Origin: Paeniglutamicibacter antarcticus
GTDB taxonomy: Bacteria > Actinomycetota > Actinomycetes > Actinomycetales > Micrococcaceae
Direction: 5' to 3'
Assembly: GCF_900010755.1 (NCBI RefSeq)
Contig: NZ_CZJT01000110.1
Span: forward strand, 62,001 to 126,000
DNA length: 64,000 nt
Numbering within the stretch: position 1 is the stretch's first letter; every line of letters starts with the position of its first letter. The notes beneath the pieces were generated by a model, which was not told where the DNA came from, did not search any database, and saw only the letters and a list, made by a program, of their open reading frames with translations. The translations under genes and the position numbers were made by a program. This document shows, piece after piece, positions 8,658-18,534 of this stretch.

Positions 8658-8870
8658 TTATCCGGTTCCGGAAATGTCGCCAAGCCCAGCTGCACGCAGG
8701 TATTCTTCGACGGCATTTTCGGGCACCCGGTAGGAACGACCGAAACGCACTGCCGGCAATTCGCCCGAGTGCACCAGACGGTAAACCGTCATCTTTGATA
8801 CACGCATTACGTCGGCGACTTCGGCCACCGTCATAAATTGTGCGTTGGCAAAATGTTTCGCTTCAACCAT
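8658..8870 (-). CDS. BldC-type helix-turn-helix (excisionase family) regulator
   Basis: A 70-residue MerR-like winged-helix protein. The helix-turn-helix TVAEVADVMRVSKMTVYRLV lies at residues 14-33, followed by the wing ELPAVRFGRSYRVPENAV. It matches BldC, the small DNA-binding protein that controls development in Streptomyces and is conserved even in non-sporulating actinobacteria. The last ten residues (GLGDISGTG) are a disordered tail. It is probably co-transcribed with the bS22 gene downstream. Targets are unknown. Confidence 0.9.
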   Translation of the reverse strand: MVEAKHFANAQFMTVAEVADVMRVSKMTVYRLVHSGELPAVRFGRSYRVPENAVEEYLRAAGLGDISGTG

Positions 8871-9066
8871 TACCCGTTGCTCCTGACATTTTTAACGAAG
8901 AAGTCATGACCAGTTGAATCACCGTCGATGATTCTTGTTACGTCAACGCCCCAAAGTACTCTACGTTTGTGCAACCCCATTTTAGTGGCTGGTGTGACTA
9001 AAGTGAATGATTGCGTTCCATATGTTGCGTCAATTGCAGGGCATTGGCCAAATCATTGATCTTCGG

Positions 9067-10179
9067 CTAGGCCCATGAAGCACGCACGGCGTCTGCAAGT
9101 TCTTCAAGTGCAGCGGCGCTTGCTTCCCAGCCCATGCATGCATCGGTGACGGACTGGCCGTAGGTCAGCTGTTCCAACACGTCAGCACCGGTTTCCACCG
9201 TCTCAGGGTCGTGTTTCTGAGCGCCGGCAACCAAGAAGCTCTCGGCCATGATTCCGGCCACCGTGCTATCGCCGGCGGCAATGCGTACTGCAAGTTCGCT
9301 GATGACTTCAGCCTGGCGGAGATGGGATTTTCCGGAGTTCGCGTGGCTGGCATCAACAATCAGCCGCGGGTTCATTCCTGCCTTTTCCATGGCAGCCGAT
9401 GCGGTGGCGACATCACTTGACCCGAAGTTCGGGCCCGAGGCCCCGCCTCGCAAGATCAGGTGGGCATCCTGGTTGCCCGCCGTGTGCACCACAGCGGTGC
9501 GGCCGGACTCATTGATGCCCATGAACGATTGGGCAGCCGAGGCTGCCTGGCAGGCGTCAATGGCCACCTGCACGGAACCATCGGTGCCGTTCTTGAAACC
9601 AACCGGCATCGACAACCCTGAGACCAATTGGCGGTGCGTCTGGCTCTCGGTGGTGCGGGCACCGATGGCGCCCCAGCTGATCACATCGGCAAGGTACTGG
9701 GCACTGAGCGGCTCCAGGAATTCGGTGGCCAGCGGCAGGCCCAGGGCACTGGCCGAGAGCATGAACTCACGTGCTGCGCGCAATCCGGCGCCCATATCGT
9801 GGCTGCCATCAAGGTGCGGGTCGTTGACCAGGCCTTTCCAGCCCACCGTGGTGCGTGGCTTTTCGAAGTAGCTGCGCATGACGATGAGCAATTCGCTCTC
9901 GTGCTTCTTTGCCACTTCGGCAAGACGCGCCGCGTATTCAAGGCCCGCAGCGGGGTCGTGGATCGAGCAAGGACCGATGATCACCAGCAAGCGCTGGTCG
10001 AGCCCCGAAAGCACTGCCCGGACTTCCTGGCGGGCACGGGTGATCCTGTAGGACTGGGTATCGGTGACCGGCAGTTCGCGCAGCAATTCGTCCGGGCTGG
10101 GCAGTTCGGTGAAGGACACCACTCGCTCATTGGTGTTTGCTCGTGCTGGTGCGTCTGCGTTCAGGATGTTCGGGTTCAT
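9067..10179 (-). CDS. aroG: 3-deoxy-7-phosphoheptulonate (DAHP) synthase, class I
   Basis: Condenses phosphoenolpyruvate and erythrose 4-phosphate, the first step of the shikimate pathway. The 370-residue product has the class I (AroF/AroG/AroH) motifs: IIGPCSIHDP, MRSYFEKPRTTVGWKGL, GARTTESQTHR and the Lys of PVGFKNGTDG, plus DASHANSGK near the end. The ATG at 10179 has GAAGG upstream. A longer reading to 10296 runs through the leader hairpins and is not credible. Expression is probably set by the aromatic leader peptide and attenuator at 10228-10398, a regulatory design that fits feedback by aromatic amino acids. Confidence 0.95.
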   Translation of the reverse strand: MNPNILNADAPARANTNERVVSFTELPSPDELLRELPVTDTQSYRITRARQEVRAVLSGLDQRLLVIIGPCSIHDPAAGLEYAARLAEVAKKHESELLIVMRSYFEKPRTTVGWKGLVNDPHLDGSHDMGAGLRAAREFMLSASALGLPLATEFLEPLSAQYLADVISWGAIGARTTESQTHRQLVSGLSMPVGFKNGTDGSVQVAIDACQAASAAQSFMGINESGRTAVVHTAGNQDAHLILRGGASGPNFGSSDVATASAAMEKAGMNPRLIVDASHANSGKSHLRQAEVISELAVRIAAGDSTVAGIMAESFLVAGAQKHDPETVETGADVLEQLTYGQSVTDACMGWEASAAALEELADAVRASWA

Positions 10180-10227
10180 GGTGGGCCTTCCGATTCTGGC
10201 CCTGCAATGGCGGGCCTGGCAATGGAT

Positions 10228-10369
10228 GCGGCCCTGAGCTATCGCTGCGCATTTCTTCAGGGCCGCTATTTTGGAAATAGCGAAGGGCCCAAGCAATAGC
10301 TTGAGGCCCTAGTCGGCTCTGAAGGTGGGTATGCGAAATTATCGCGTCTTAGGCCCCTCCAGAGCCGAC
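10228..10369 (-). promoter_or_regulatory. Ribosome-mediated attenuator upstream of aroG
   Basis: The leader between the peptide and aroG can fold into several competing hairpins. A 10-bp pair joins GTCGGCTCTG (10369-10360, inside the leader peptide just after its aromatic codons) with CAGAGCCGAC (10321-10312). Downstream are a GGGCC/GGCCC hairpin (10310-10284), an 8-bp hairpin (10282-10264) and a perfect 10-bp hairpin (10266-10228) that shares bases with it. GGCC-rich arms repeat, so alternative pairings are likely. A ribosome stalled on the Trp/Tyr/Phe codons would cover the first arm. Which hairpin terminates is unclear because no long U tract follows any of them. Confidence 0.75.
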
Positions 10370-10398
10370 ACAAAATACGCATACCAACGATTAGTCAT
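10339..10398 (-). CDS. Aromatic leader peptide (19 residues) of aroG
   Basis: A 19-codon frame (ATG at 10398, TAA at 10341-10339) encodes MTNRWYAYF followed by ten ordinary residues. Four of five consecutive residues (5, 6, 8 and 9) are aromatic: TGG, TAT, TAT, TTT. This is the composition expected of a leader peptide that senses charged aromatic tRNAs. There is no good Shine-Dalgarno sequence, but a TACATT -10 hexamer sits 8 to 13 bases before the ATG, so the transcript may be leaderless. Ribosome-mediated attenuators with aromatic leaders are known for DAHP synthase and trp genes in Corynebacterium. Confidence 0.8.
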   Translation of the reverse strand: MTNRWYAYFVSALEGPKTR

Positions 10399-10405
10399 GT
10401 TGATC

Positions 10406-10435
10406 AATGTACAGAAAGGTTCCGCGGAAACACAA
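10406..10435 (-). promoter_or_regulatory. Predicted promoter of the aroG leader
   Basis: A -10 hexamer TACATT (10411-10406) and a -35 TTGTGT (10435-10430) are 18 bases apart. Transcription would start at or next to the A of the leader peptide ATG at 10398. The -35 is weak (3 of 6 consensus bases). Confidence 0.5.
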
Positions 10436-10485
10436 CTCCGCGACAAAGATGACGAACTACGTCCCGGCGTATGCCCAAGGAAACG

Positions 10486-10545
10486 CCGAAGGGGACACCG
10501 TAGCAACATGGTTTTCAAACCACGTTGTGACAGCGTCCCCTTCGG
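10486..10545. terminator. Hairpin downstream of gdhA
   Basis: Long arms (10486-10496 with 10535-10545, perfect 11 bp) extend into an imperfect inner stem. TTTT follows on the plus side and CGTTTCC on the minus side. Given the gene order it most likely ends gdhA transcription, just before the aroG promoter. Confidence 0.7.
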
Positions 10546-10565
10546 TTTTGTGCTGGGTATGGAAC

Positions 10566-12090
<1,525 letters not shown>

Positions 12091-12543
12091 CTATCGCTTG
12101 CGGCCGAACTTGGGTTTGGGGAAACGTTCCAGGAAGTCCTGGGCACGCCCGGTAACCTGCTCCAGGCTCCTGCCAACGGAGCGCCCCAATTGCTGGGCTG
12201 CTGCCGTGGCCTGGTTCGAAACTTCGTGGCTGCCGGGGTCGATGTCAGTGCCAACGGCCGGGACGAGGCTCAATGCCGGAGCCGGCGGAACGAAAGCCTC
12301 AAGCCATTCCTGCAACGTGTTGAAAGTCGGCAATTCAAGCGCGTAGTAGCGGCGCTGCCCATCTGCCCGCATGGAGACCAGTCCCGCTTCGCGAAGCACC
12401 TTCAAGTGCTTCGAAACGGTTGGCTGGGAAACGCCGAGGGATTCGACAAGCGCACCCACCGAACGCGCTTCGGTGCGCAGGGATTGCAGGAGTTGGCGCC
12501 GGGTAGGGTCTGCCAATGCGGAGAAAATATCGTCGTGAGCCAC
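12091..12543 (-). CDS. ArsR-family winged-helix transcriptional regulator
   Basis: A 150-residue regulator with an ArsR winged helix at the N-terminus: DIFSALADPTRRQLLQSL, then the recognition helix SQPTVSKHLKVLREAGL and the wing GQRRYYAL. There are no clustered cysteines for metal sensing, so it belongs to the non-metal group that often represses neighbours. The C-terminal half is Ala/Gln rich and ends in a basic RFPKPKFGRKR. I chose the GTG at 12543 because AGGG is suitably spaced; an in-frame ATG at 12579 lacks a proper ribosome binding site. The acuC gene just upstream on the same strand may be its partner. Confidence 0.85.
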   Translation of the reverse strand: MAHDDIFSALADPTRRQLLQSLRTEARSVGALVESLGVSQPTVSKHLKVLREAGLVSMRADGQRRYYALELPTFNTLQEWLEAFVPPAPALSLVPAVGTDIDPGSHEVSNQATAAAQQLGRSVGRSLEQVTGRAQDFLERFPKPKFGRKR

Positions 12544-12600
12544 GGCGATAACCCTATCGGTATATACGCACCATGGCATCTTTCCGGATCCCAGGCCCGC

Positions 12601-13782
12601 TTAGTCGAACCAAGGATCAAGGCCAAAGAGCGGGAAAATCTCCTTGCGTGTAGCCATAATGGAGCGATCCACCGGGTCTGCGGGGTCATAGCCCACCTCC
12701 CAGGATCGCCACCATAGTTCGGCGCCATCCCCCATGGTTTCAGGGGTCCAGATTCCGTAGCGTTCATGTACGTATTCGCGCCATGGCTGCGGCACCGCGG
12801 TGCGCAGCGGAATGGGTTTACCCGAAGCAATTGCCACCAGATGGCTCCAGGCCCTTGGCACCACCGAGGTGGTGTTGTACCCGCCACCGCCGGTGGCAAT
12901 CCAACGCCCGCCGCACAAGCGATCGGCAAGTTCCGCTATGTCCAAGGCGTTCTGGCGTTGCGCATCCACGCTTAAGCGCAAATTCGATAGTTCGTCGTCC
13001 TGGTGCCCGTCGCAGCCGTGCTGCGAGACGATAACGTCCGGCCCGAACGCCGTGGCGATCTGAGGAATCACCGCATGGAAGGCCCGAAGCCAGGCAGCGT
13101 CCCCGGTGCGCGGCGGCACAGCAATATTCACTGCGGTGCCCGGTGCGTTGGGGCCGCCGATTTCGTTGGCATAGCCGGTTCCGGGGAACAACGACATCCC
13201 GGTTTCGTGAATGGAAATGGTCATGACCCGGGGGTCGTCCCAGAAGATCGACTGGGTCCCGTCACCGTGGTGGGCATCCACGTCGATGTACAGGACCTTG
13301 CCCACTCCCTTGGCCAGCAAACGCTCGATGGCCAGGGCCGTGTCGTTGTAAATGCAGAACCCGCTGGCCTTCCCGGCGGAGGCGTGGTGCATTCCACCGG
13401 CAAAATTAACAACGTGCAGCGCGGTCTCGGTGAGAATCGATTCGGCGGCCAGCAGCGACCCGCCGGCCAGCCGTGCGCTTGCCTCGTGGATGCCCGCATA
13501 CACGGGATCGTCCTCGGTACCCAGCCCGCGGGCTTCGTTGGTGATCTCGGGGTTGGCGCTGACTTCGTGCACAGCTGCAATGTAGTCACGGTCGTGAACC
13601 GCTGCCAACTCGTCATCGGTGGCCACCGGAGGCTCGATGACTTCGAGGTTTTCGCGGTCGAAGAGACCCAGCTCCCGGGACAGCCTGGCGGTCAGTTCAA
13701 GTCGCAATGGATGCATGGGGTGGGTTTCGCTGAAACGGTAAGCCATCATCTGCTCGCTCCAGGTCACCTGGGTACGCGGCAT
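12601..13782 (-). CDS. acuC: Acetoin utilization protein AcuC (class I/II deacetylase)
   Basis: A zinc-dependent deacetylase of the histone deacetylase superfamily. In Bacillus AcuC removes the acetyl group from acetyl-CoA synthetase and reactivates it. The 393-residue product shows the ligand motif DVDAHHGDGTQ, the GGMHHA catalytic histidine pair and the glycine-rich GGGGYN that carries the active-site Tyr region. An acetyl-CoA synthetase gene lies 36 kb away in this window. The start is uncertain: a GTG at 13803 abuts a strong GAGGAGG, while the ATG at 13782 sits 14 bases further on. Confidence 0.92.
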   Translation of the reverse strand: MPRTQVTWSEQMMAYRFSETHPMHPLRLELTARLSRELGLFDRENLEVIEPPVATDDELAAVHDRDYIAAVHEVSANPEITNEARGLGTEDDPVYAGIHEASARLAGGSLLAAESILTETALHVVNFAGGMHHASAGKASGFCIYNDTALAIERLLAKGVGKVLYIDVDAHHGDGTQSIFWDDPRVMTISIHETGMSLFPGTGYANEIGGPNAPGTAVNIAVPPRTGDAAWLRAFHAVIPQIATAFGPDVIVSQHGCDGHQDDELSNLRLSVDAQRQNALDIAELADRLCGGRWIATGGGGYNTTSVVPRAWSHLVAIASGKPIPLRTAVPQPWREYVHERYGIWTPETMGDGAELWWRSWEVGYDPADPVDRSIMATRKEIFPLFGLDPWFD

Positions 13783-14006
13783 GGGTCCTGTTACATCTAG
13801 CACCTCCTCAGGCTACGCGACCGACTGACCCAATGTGTGGAAGGACACTTCATGTTGGCGTCGCAATCGCCGGCGGGAAGTTGCCTGCCAGTGCCTTCGG
13901 CGAGGCAATGGACGCGGAACACACACCATGGTTTATTGTGAGATGTTGCAGGAGCGCCATACTCCCGCGCACACATTTTCCGCTGAACGGGGAGCTGCGC
14001 CACACC

Positions 14007-15446
14007 ATGGGAACACGTCCCTCCTTCGAGTCCGCGCGAAGTCCGCTTACGGTGCTTCACGTCCCGGCTCGCTGGCGGTCGCGCTTGGCACAGGGGCGAC
14101 GATTCGCGGCAGACTTCACGGTCCGCTCCCCCGCCCGCCTGGCCCTGTTCACATTTGCGCTTGTCATTGCCATTTTCACTTCTTTGCTTTCGCTGCCTGC
14201 AGCATCCGCAACCGGACAGCACACCCCGCTTCACGATGCACTTTTCACTGCCGTCTCCGCGGTCTGTGTCACCGGCCTGACAGTGGTTTCCACGGCGACC
14301 CACTGGTCGTTCTTCGGCCAACTAGTCATGATCATTGCGGTGTTCGTTGGCGGTTTGGGCATCCTGACCCTCGCTTCGGTGCTGTCCCTGGCCGTTTCCA
14401 AGCGTTTGGGCGTGCGCGGCAAGCTGATGGCGCAGAACTCAATGAACACCTCCGCAGCCTCCACCCTGGGCGAGGTAGGCTCGCTGCTGCGCATCGTCAT
14501 CACCACCTCGGTGGCCATCGAGGTAGCGCTCGCACTGATGCTGACCCCGCGCTTCCTGATTCTCGGCGAGCCGTTCACCCAGGCACTGTGGCACGGCATC
14601 TTCTATTCGGTCTCGGCCTTCAACAATGCAGGGTTCACCCCGCATTCCGATGGCCTGGTGCCCTATGAAACCGACCTGTGGATCCTGGTCCCGCTGATGC
14701 TTGGGGTTTTCCTTGGCTCGCTGGGGTTCCCGGTGCTGATGGTTTTGCTGGCACACCGTTTCAACACGAAAAAATGGACCCTGCACGCAAAGCTCACGCT
14801 GCTTGTCACAGGCATCTTGTTGGTATCCGGTGCGCTGCTCTGGGGACTTGCCGAATGGTCGAACCCTTCCACGATCGGTTCCATGAACACCGGGGACAAA
14901 GTCATCCATTCGATGTTTGCCTCGGTAATGACCCGCTCCGGCGGGTTCAACCTGGTTGAACAGAATGAAATGAACCAGGTGACCATGCTGCTCACCGACG
15001 CGCTGATGTTTGCCGGTGGCGGTTCGGCCTCCACTGCAGGCGGCATCAAGGTGACCACCATTGCCGTGATGTTCCTTGCCATCTTTGCCGAGGCCCGGGG
15101 CGACACGGATGTACGGGCCTTTGGGCGGCGCATCCCGGAGGGCACCATGCGCGTGGCCATCTCGGTGATTGTGCTCGGTGCAACCCTTGTCTCCATCGCC
15201 ACGGCAGCCCTGCTGGTCATCAGCGGAACCACCATGGAGCGCGCCCTGTTTGAATCGATCTCCGCGTTTGCCACGGTGGGCCTGAGCACAAACCTTTCCG
15301 GCGAGCTTCCTCCAGCCGGAAAATACGTGCTTTCGGCCCTCATGTTTGCCGGACGCATCGGTACCATTACGTTGGCTGCCGCGTTGACATTGCGGCAACG
15401 AAACCAGCTTTACCACTTCCCCGAAGAGAGGCCGATCATTGGCTGA
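14007..15446 (+). CDS. ktrB: Trk/Ktr potassium uptake channel subunit KtrB
   Basis: The membrane subunit of a Ktr-type K+ transporter. The 479-residue product carries four pore loops with the conserved selectivity-filter glycines: CVTGLT, NNAGFT, TRSGGF and ATVGLS. The N-terminal 50 residues are a basic cytoplasmic extension (SARSPLTVLHVPARWRSR). I chose the ATG at 14007; GGGGAG is 13 bases upstream, rather far, and a GTG-led longer frame from 13833 has no domain support. It overlaps ktrA by 8 bases, so the pair is an operon. No c-di-AMP riboswitch is visible upstream. Confidence 0.93.
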   Translation: MGTRPSFESARSPLTVLHVPARWRSRLAQGRRFAADFTVRSPARLALFTFALVIAIFTSLLSLPAASATGQHTPLHDALFTAVSAVCVTGLTVVSTATHWSFFGQLVMIIAVFVGGLGILTLASVLSLAVSKRLGVRGKLMAQNSMNTSAASTLGEVGSLLRIVITTSVAIEVALALMLTPRFLILGEPFTQALWHGIFYSVSAFNNAGFTPHSDGLVPYETDLWILVPLMLGVFLGSLGFPVLMVLLAHRFNTKKWTLHAKLTLLVTGILLVSGALLWGLAEWSNPSTIGSMNTGDKVIHSMFASVMTRSGGFNLVEQNEMNQVTMLLTDALMFAGGGSASTAGGIKVTTIAVMFLAIFAEARGDTDVRAFGRRIPEGTMRVAISVIVLGATLVSIATAALLVISGTTMERALFESISAFATVGLSTNLSGELPPAGKYVLSALMFAGRIGTITLAAALTLRQRNQLYHFPEERPIIG

Positions 15447-16110
15447 GAACAAGTCCGACCACAACGCCCCGGTGCTGGTCATCGGGCTGGGCCGTTTTGG
15501 CGCCTCCGTGGCCGAGCAATTGGTCAAGCAGGGCCGCGAGGTCCTGGCCATCGAACGCAACCAGGAACTCGTCCAGAAATGGGCCTCGATCCTCACCCAC
15601 GTGGTCGAGGCCGACGCGACGAACATCGACGCCCTGCGCCAACTCGGCGCCCAGGACTTCTCCTCCGCAGTGGTGGGAGTCGGAACCTCGATCGAGTCCT
15701 CCGTGCTGATCACCGTGAACTTGGTGGACTTGGGCATCGAGCACCTGTGGGTCAAGGCCATCACGCCGTCCCATGGCAAGATCCTCACCCGCATCGGCGC
15801 CAACCACGTGATCTACCCGGAGGCCGATGCCGGGGTCCGCGCGGCCCACCTGGTGGGCGGGCGCATGCTGGACTTTATCGAGTTCGACGACGGGTTCGCG
15901 ATCGTGAAGATGTACCCGCCCAAGGAAACCCAAGGGTTCACGCTCGGAGAGTCACAGGTGCGCTCCAAATACGGGGTCACGGTGGTGGGCGTAAAGTCCC
16001 CCGGCGAAGACTTCACCTACGCCCAGCCCGGCACCAAGGTCACCCGGCGCGACGTGCTGATCGTCTCCGGCCACGTGGACTTGCTCGAGCGCTTCGCGGC
16101 CCGGCCGTAG
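15439..16110 (+). CDS. ktrA: Ktr potassium uptake regulatory subunit KtrA (RCK domain)
   Basis: The cytoplasmic gating ring subunit of the Ktr K+ transporter. The 223-residue product has a TrkA-N/RCK Rossmann domain with GLGRFG at 16-21 and an acidic residue (Glu39) at the end of the second strand, which binds the nucleotide ribose, then a TrkA-C domain (about 140-220) that binds c-di-AMP in several relatives. It starts with TTG at 15439, inside the last codons of ktrB, with GAGAGG upstream. Overlap and stop/start order show translational coupling. Confidence 0.93.
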   Translation: MAENKSDHNAPVLVIGLGRFGASVAEQLVKQGREVLAIERNQELVQKWASILTHVVEADATNIDALRQLGAQDFSSAVVGVGTSIESSVLITVNLVDLGIEHLWVKAITPSHGKILTRIGANHVIYPEADAGVRAAHLVGGRMLDFIEFDDGFAIVKMYPPKETQGFTLGESQVRSKYGVTVVGVKSPGEDFTYAQPGTKVTRRDVLIVSGHVDLLERFAARP

Positions 16111-16118
16111 ACCCAAAC

Positions 16119-16178
16119 AAAAACGGTCCGTGTGCTTTTGGATTCCATCAGGAAATCAACAGCACACGGACCGTTTTT
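16119..16178. terminator. Bidirectional terminator after ktrA
   Basis: Arms of 18 bp (16119-16136 and 16161-16178) with A5 at one end and T5 at the other, separated by a 24-base partly paired loop. It serves the convergent ktrA and lipoprotein genes. Confidence 0.9.
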
Positions 16179-16209
16179 CACAGTTAAGCGCTACGGCAAC
16201 GTCAGTCGC

Positions 16210-16701
16210 TTACCGGGCGGAGGCATGGACGATGAACGGCTCACTCTCCAGCGCGCAGGTCCCGGCAACTTTCAGCTCGGCCTTGTTCCGGGCAACGAAT
16301 CCACCGGCAAAGTCCACGGTGTCACCGACCTTGTAGGTGGTGTTTCCAACCTTCAGGGAGGGAACATCCCCGTCCACCACCGTGGAACCCGCCGGATACA
16401 CCAGCCAGTTGGATCTTCCGGTCTCGTCCAGCACTTCGAAGCAGCCACCGGGACCCAAGACCAATGACCCGGTGAGCTGGGCTGCCATGGCGTTGTCGGT
16501 TCCAGGATCGGTGCTGACAACTGCCGAGTACCCGCTCTGGGTCGTTGAAAGGACCACCTTGGCCTCACCGTCGGCTCCACAACCGGTGAGCGCGAATACC
16601 ACTGAGATGACCGCCGCAGCACCCCACACCGCAGTCCTCCGTGAAGCGGGAAGAGCGGTCTTGGCCTGCACTGGTGTCCCTGTCAGAGTCATTTTTTCCA
16701 T
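16210..16701 (-). CDS. Hypothetical lipoprotein
   Basis: A 163-residue predicted lipoprotein: positively charged N-terminus (ALPASRRT), a hydrophobic segment and the lipobox ALTGC. The mature part is about 120 residues, probably a small beta-rich domain with two further cysteines (GGCFEVL and AGTCALE) that could form a disulfide. I do not recognise a named family. It stands alone between ktrA and proC. Either Met1 or Met4 may be the start. Confidence 0.8.
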   Translation of the reverse strand: MEKMTLTGTPVQAKTALPASRRTAVWGAAAVISVVFALTGCGADGEAKVVLSTTQSGYSAVVSTDPGTDNAMAAQLTGSLVLGPGGCFEVLDETGRSNWLVYPAGSTVVDGDVPSLKVGNTTYKVGDTVDFAGGFVARNKAELKVAGTCALESEPFIVHASAR

Positions 16702-16766
16702 GGGTTCAACCTATCCGAGCGCACCACGGGGCAGGTAGCCCGACCCACAAGGAAAATGGCCGGGAA

Positions 16767-17636
16767 TCAGGCCAGTTCGGAACTGATCTGCGCCGCACGT
16801 GCGGCCGCCGCGGCCGTTGCATGTTTCATGATCTGCGGCAGGCCCTCTGCGTCAAAGGTCGCGATGGCGCGTTCGGTGGTGCCGTTGGGGCTGGTCACTG
16901 CCTTGCGCATGGCCACCGGGTCGGCCTGGGGATCGGCAAGCATCTTGCCGGCACCGGAGACCGTTGCACGGGCCAAATCCATGGCAAGCGCCGGGTCAAG
17001 GCCCAGCTCAGTGCCGGCCTTCGCCATGGCTTCGACCAGGTAGAAAGCGTAGGCGGGTCCCGAGCCACTGATCGCCGAGACGGCATTTTGCTGGGATTCG
17101 GGGACCACGTGCACGATGCCGGAGCCCGAGAGCAACTCGACGACCTCGGCCAGGGCTTCTTCGGTGACCGTCGTCCCGGCGCTCAGGCCAACGGCCCCGG
17201 CCCCCACCATCAGCGGGGTGTTGGGCATGGCGCGCACAATTGGCTGTCCGGGGTTCAATTTGCCGGCCATCATCTCGATGGTGATGGCAGCCGCCACCGA
17301 AACCACCACGGTGTCCGGGGCCAGGGAATCCTTGATCTCAAGGCACAGGTCCTGAATGCCAACCGGCTTGACGCCCAGGAACACGATGTCCGCCCCGGCC
17401 ACCGCAAGCTTGTTTGCTTCGGGGTTCTCGGAGGCAATCAAGACATTGACGCCGGTTTGGGTGCGCAGGGTTTCGGCACGCTGATCGGAGCGCACCGTCG
17501 CATTGATTGCTTGGGGGCTGTGGCCGGAGGCAACGATGCCGCGCAACACCGCCCCGTTCATGGAACCGGTGCCCAGGAAGGCAAGTTTGCGTTCGGCTGA
17601 TGCTGGTGAAGAGTGCTCGGAAGTCATAGGCCCCAT
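16767..17636 (-). CDS. proC: Pyrroline-5-carboxylate reductase
   Basis: Catalyses the last step of proline synthesis, reduction of pyrroline-5-carboxylate with NAD(P)H. The 289-residue product starts its Rossmann fold with KLAFLGTGSMNGAVLRGI, contains VSVAAAI and RAMPNTPLMVGAGA, and has the C-terminal dimerisation signature SGSGPAYAFYLVEAMAKAG. A short disordered extension precedes the fold; Met4 is an alternative start. It is followed on the same strand by the TIM-barrel isomerase and Ppx genes upstream, a conserved actinobacterial arrangement. Confidence 0.96.
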   Translation of the reverse strand: MGPMTSEHSSPASAERKLAFLGTGSMNGAVLRGIVASGHSPQAINATVRSDQRAETLRTQTGVNVLIASENPEANKLAVAGADIVFLGVKPVGIQDLCLEIKDSLAPDTVVVSVAAAITIEMMAGKLNPGQPIVRAMPNTPLMVGAGAVGLSAGTTVTEEALAEVVELLSGSGIVHVVPESQQNAVSAISGSGPAYAFYLVEAMAKAGTELGLDPALAMDLARATVSGAGKMLADPQADPVAMRKAVTSPNGTTERAIATFDAEGLPQIMKHATAAAAARAAQISSELA

Positions 17637-17672
17637 TCTTTCATGCTCCCGCAGGCGGCACCGAAGTGCGTG

Positions 17673-18512
17673 CTAGATCGAGTGGGTTCCGGTTTCGGCG
17701 CCTTTGCTCACTGGCGCCAAGTGGCGGCGGGCAAACTCGAGGGTTTCACCCAGCCAGGCTTCGCGCTCCCCGGCTCCGCGTGCCTTGCGCGTGGAGACCT
17801 CAACGGCAACGACGCCGTCCCACTGCGAATCCCGCAGGAACTCGATGGCTTCAACCACCGGTTGGGTGCCAAGGCCGGGCACCAGGTGCTCGTCCTTGCC
17901 GTTGTCCTTCCCGTCGCACAGGTGCACGTGGCTCAGCCGCTGGCCCAGGTCGCGGAAGGCAGCAGCCGAATCCATGTCGGCAATCGCCGAATGGGAGAAA
18001 TCCCAGGTGACAAACTCGTAGGGCTCAGGAATCGGATTCCAGTGCGGGAGGTACATTTTTGCTTCACGGCCGCGGGCACGCCACGGGTACATGTTCTCTA
18101 CCGCGATTTTCACGCCGTACTGTTCCATGATGCGTTCGATGCCGCTGGCGAATTCCGTGGCGTAGGTGCCCTGCCAGCGGAAGGGCGGGTGTGCCACGAC
18201 AACATCGCAGCCGACCTCCACGGCCATGGCGGCGGAGGCCTCGATCTTGTTCCAGGCGGTCCCCCACACCTGCTGGGTCAGCAAGAGGGTGGGCGCGTGG
18301 ATGGCCATGATGGGCTGTTCATAGCGTTCGGCCAGCCTGTTCAGCTGCACTGCATCCTGGGAAATCTGGTTGCCGGTGACCAGCACCTCGACCCCGTCGT
18401 ATCCCAGGTCGTGGGAGACGGCGAAGGCATCATGCACGTTCAGCGGATAGACCGAGGCGCTCGAGAGGGCAACGGGGATGGGGGCTTTGCTGTTGCTGCT
18501 GGATTCGACCAT
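17673..18512 (-). CDS. Sugar phosphate isomerase/epimerase-like TIM barrel protein
   Basis: A 279-residue protein of the xylose isomerase-like TIM barrel (AP endonuclease family 2) superfamily. Metal-ligand positions are suggested by VVVAHPP, KIAVENM, VTWDFSHS, LSHVHLCD and VVAVEVS. The real substrate is unknown. The gene lies between proC and ppx, an arrangement conserved in actinobacteria including mycobacteria, and may be co-transcribed with them (36-bp and 22-bp gaps). Confidence 0.85.
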   Translation of the reverse strand: MVESSSNSKAPIPVALSSASVYPLNVHDAFAVSHDLGYDGVEVLVTGNQISQDAVQLNRLAERYEQPIMAIHAPTLLLTQQVWGTAWNKIEASAAMAVEVGCDVVVAHPPFRWQGTYATEFASGIERIMEQYGVKIAVENMYPWRARGREAKMYLPHWNPIPEPYEFVTWDFSHSAIADMDSAAAFRDLGQRLSHVHLCDGKDNGKDEHLVPGLGTQPVVEAIEFLRDSQWDGVVAVEVSTRKARGAGEREAWLGETLEFARRHLAPVSKGAETGTHSI

Positions 18513-18534
18513 GAATTTGGCCCCTTATCTATAG

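Noticed and set aside
13783..14006. c-di-AMP (ydaO) riboswitch before ktrB
   Set aside because: I looked for its conserved purine-rich blocks upstream of ktrB and found none.
14439..15803. 454-codon minus-strand frame opposite ktrB and ktrA
   Set aside because: It crosses two real genes in antisense. Its composition (rich in Arg, His, Gln, Ser) is a shadow of high-GC third positions.
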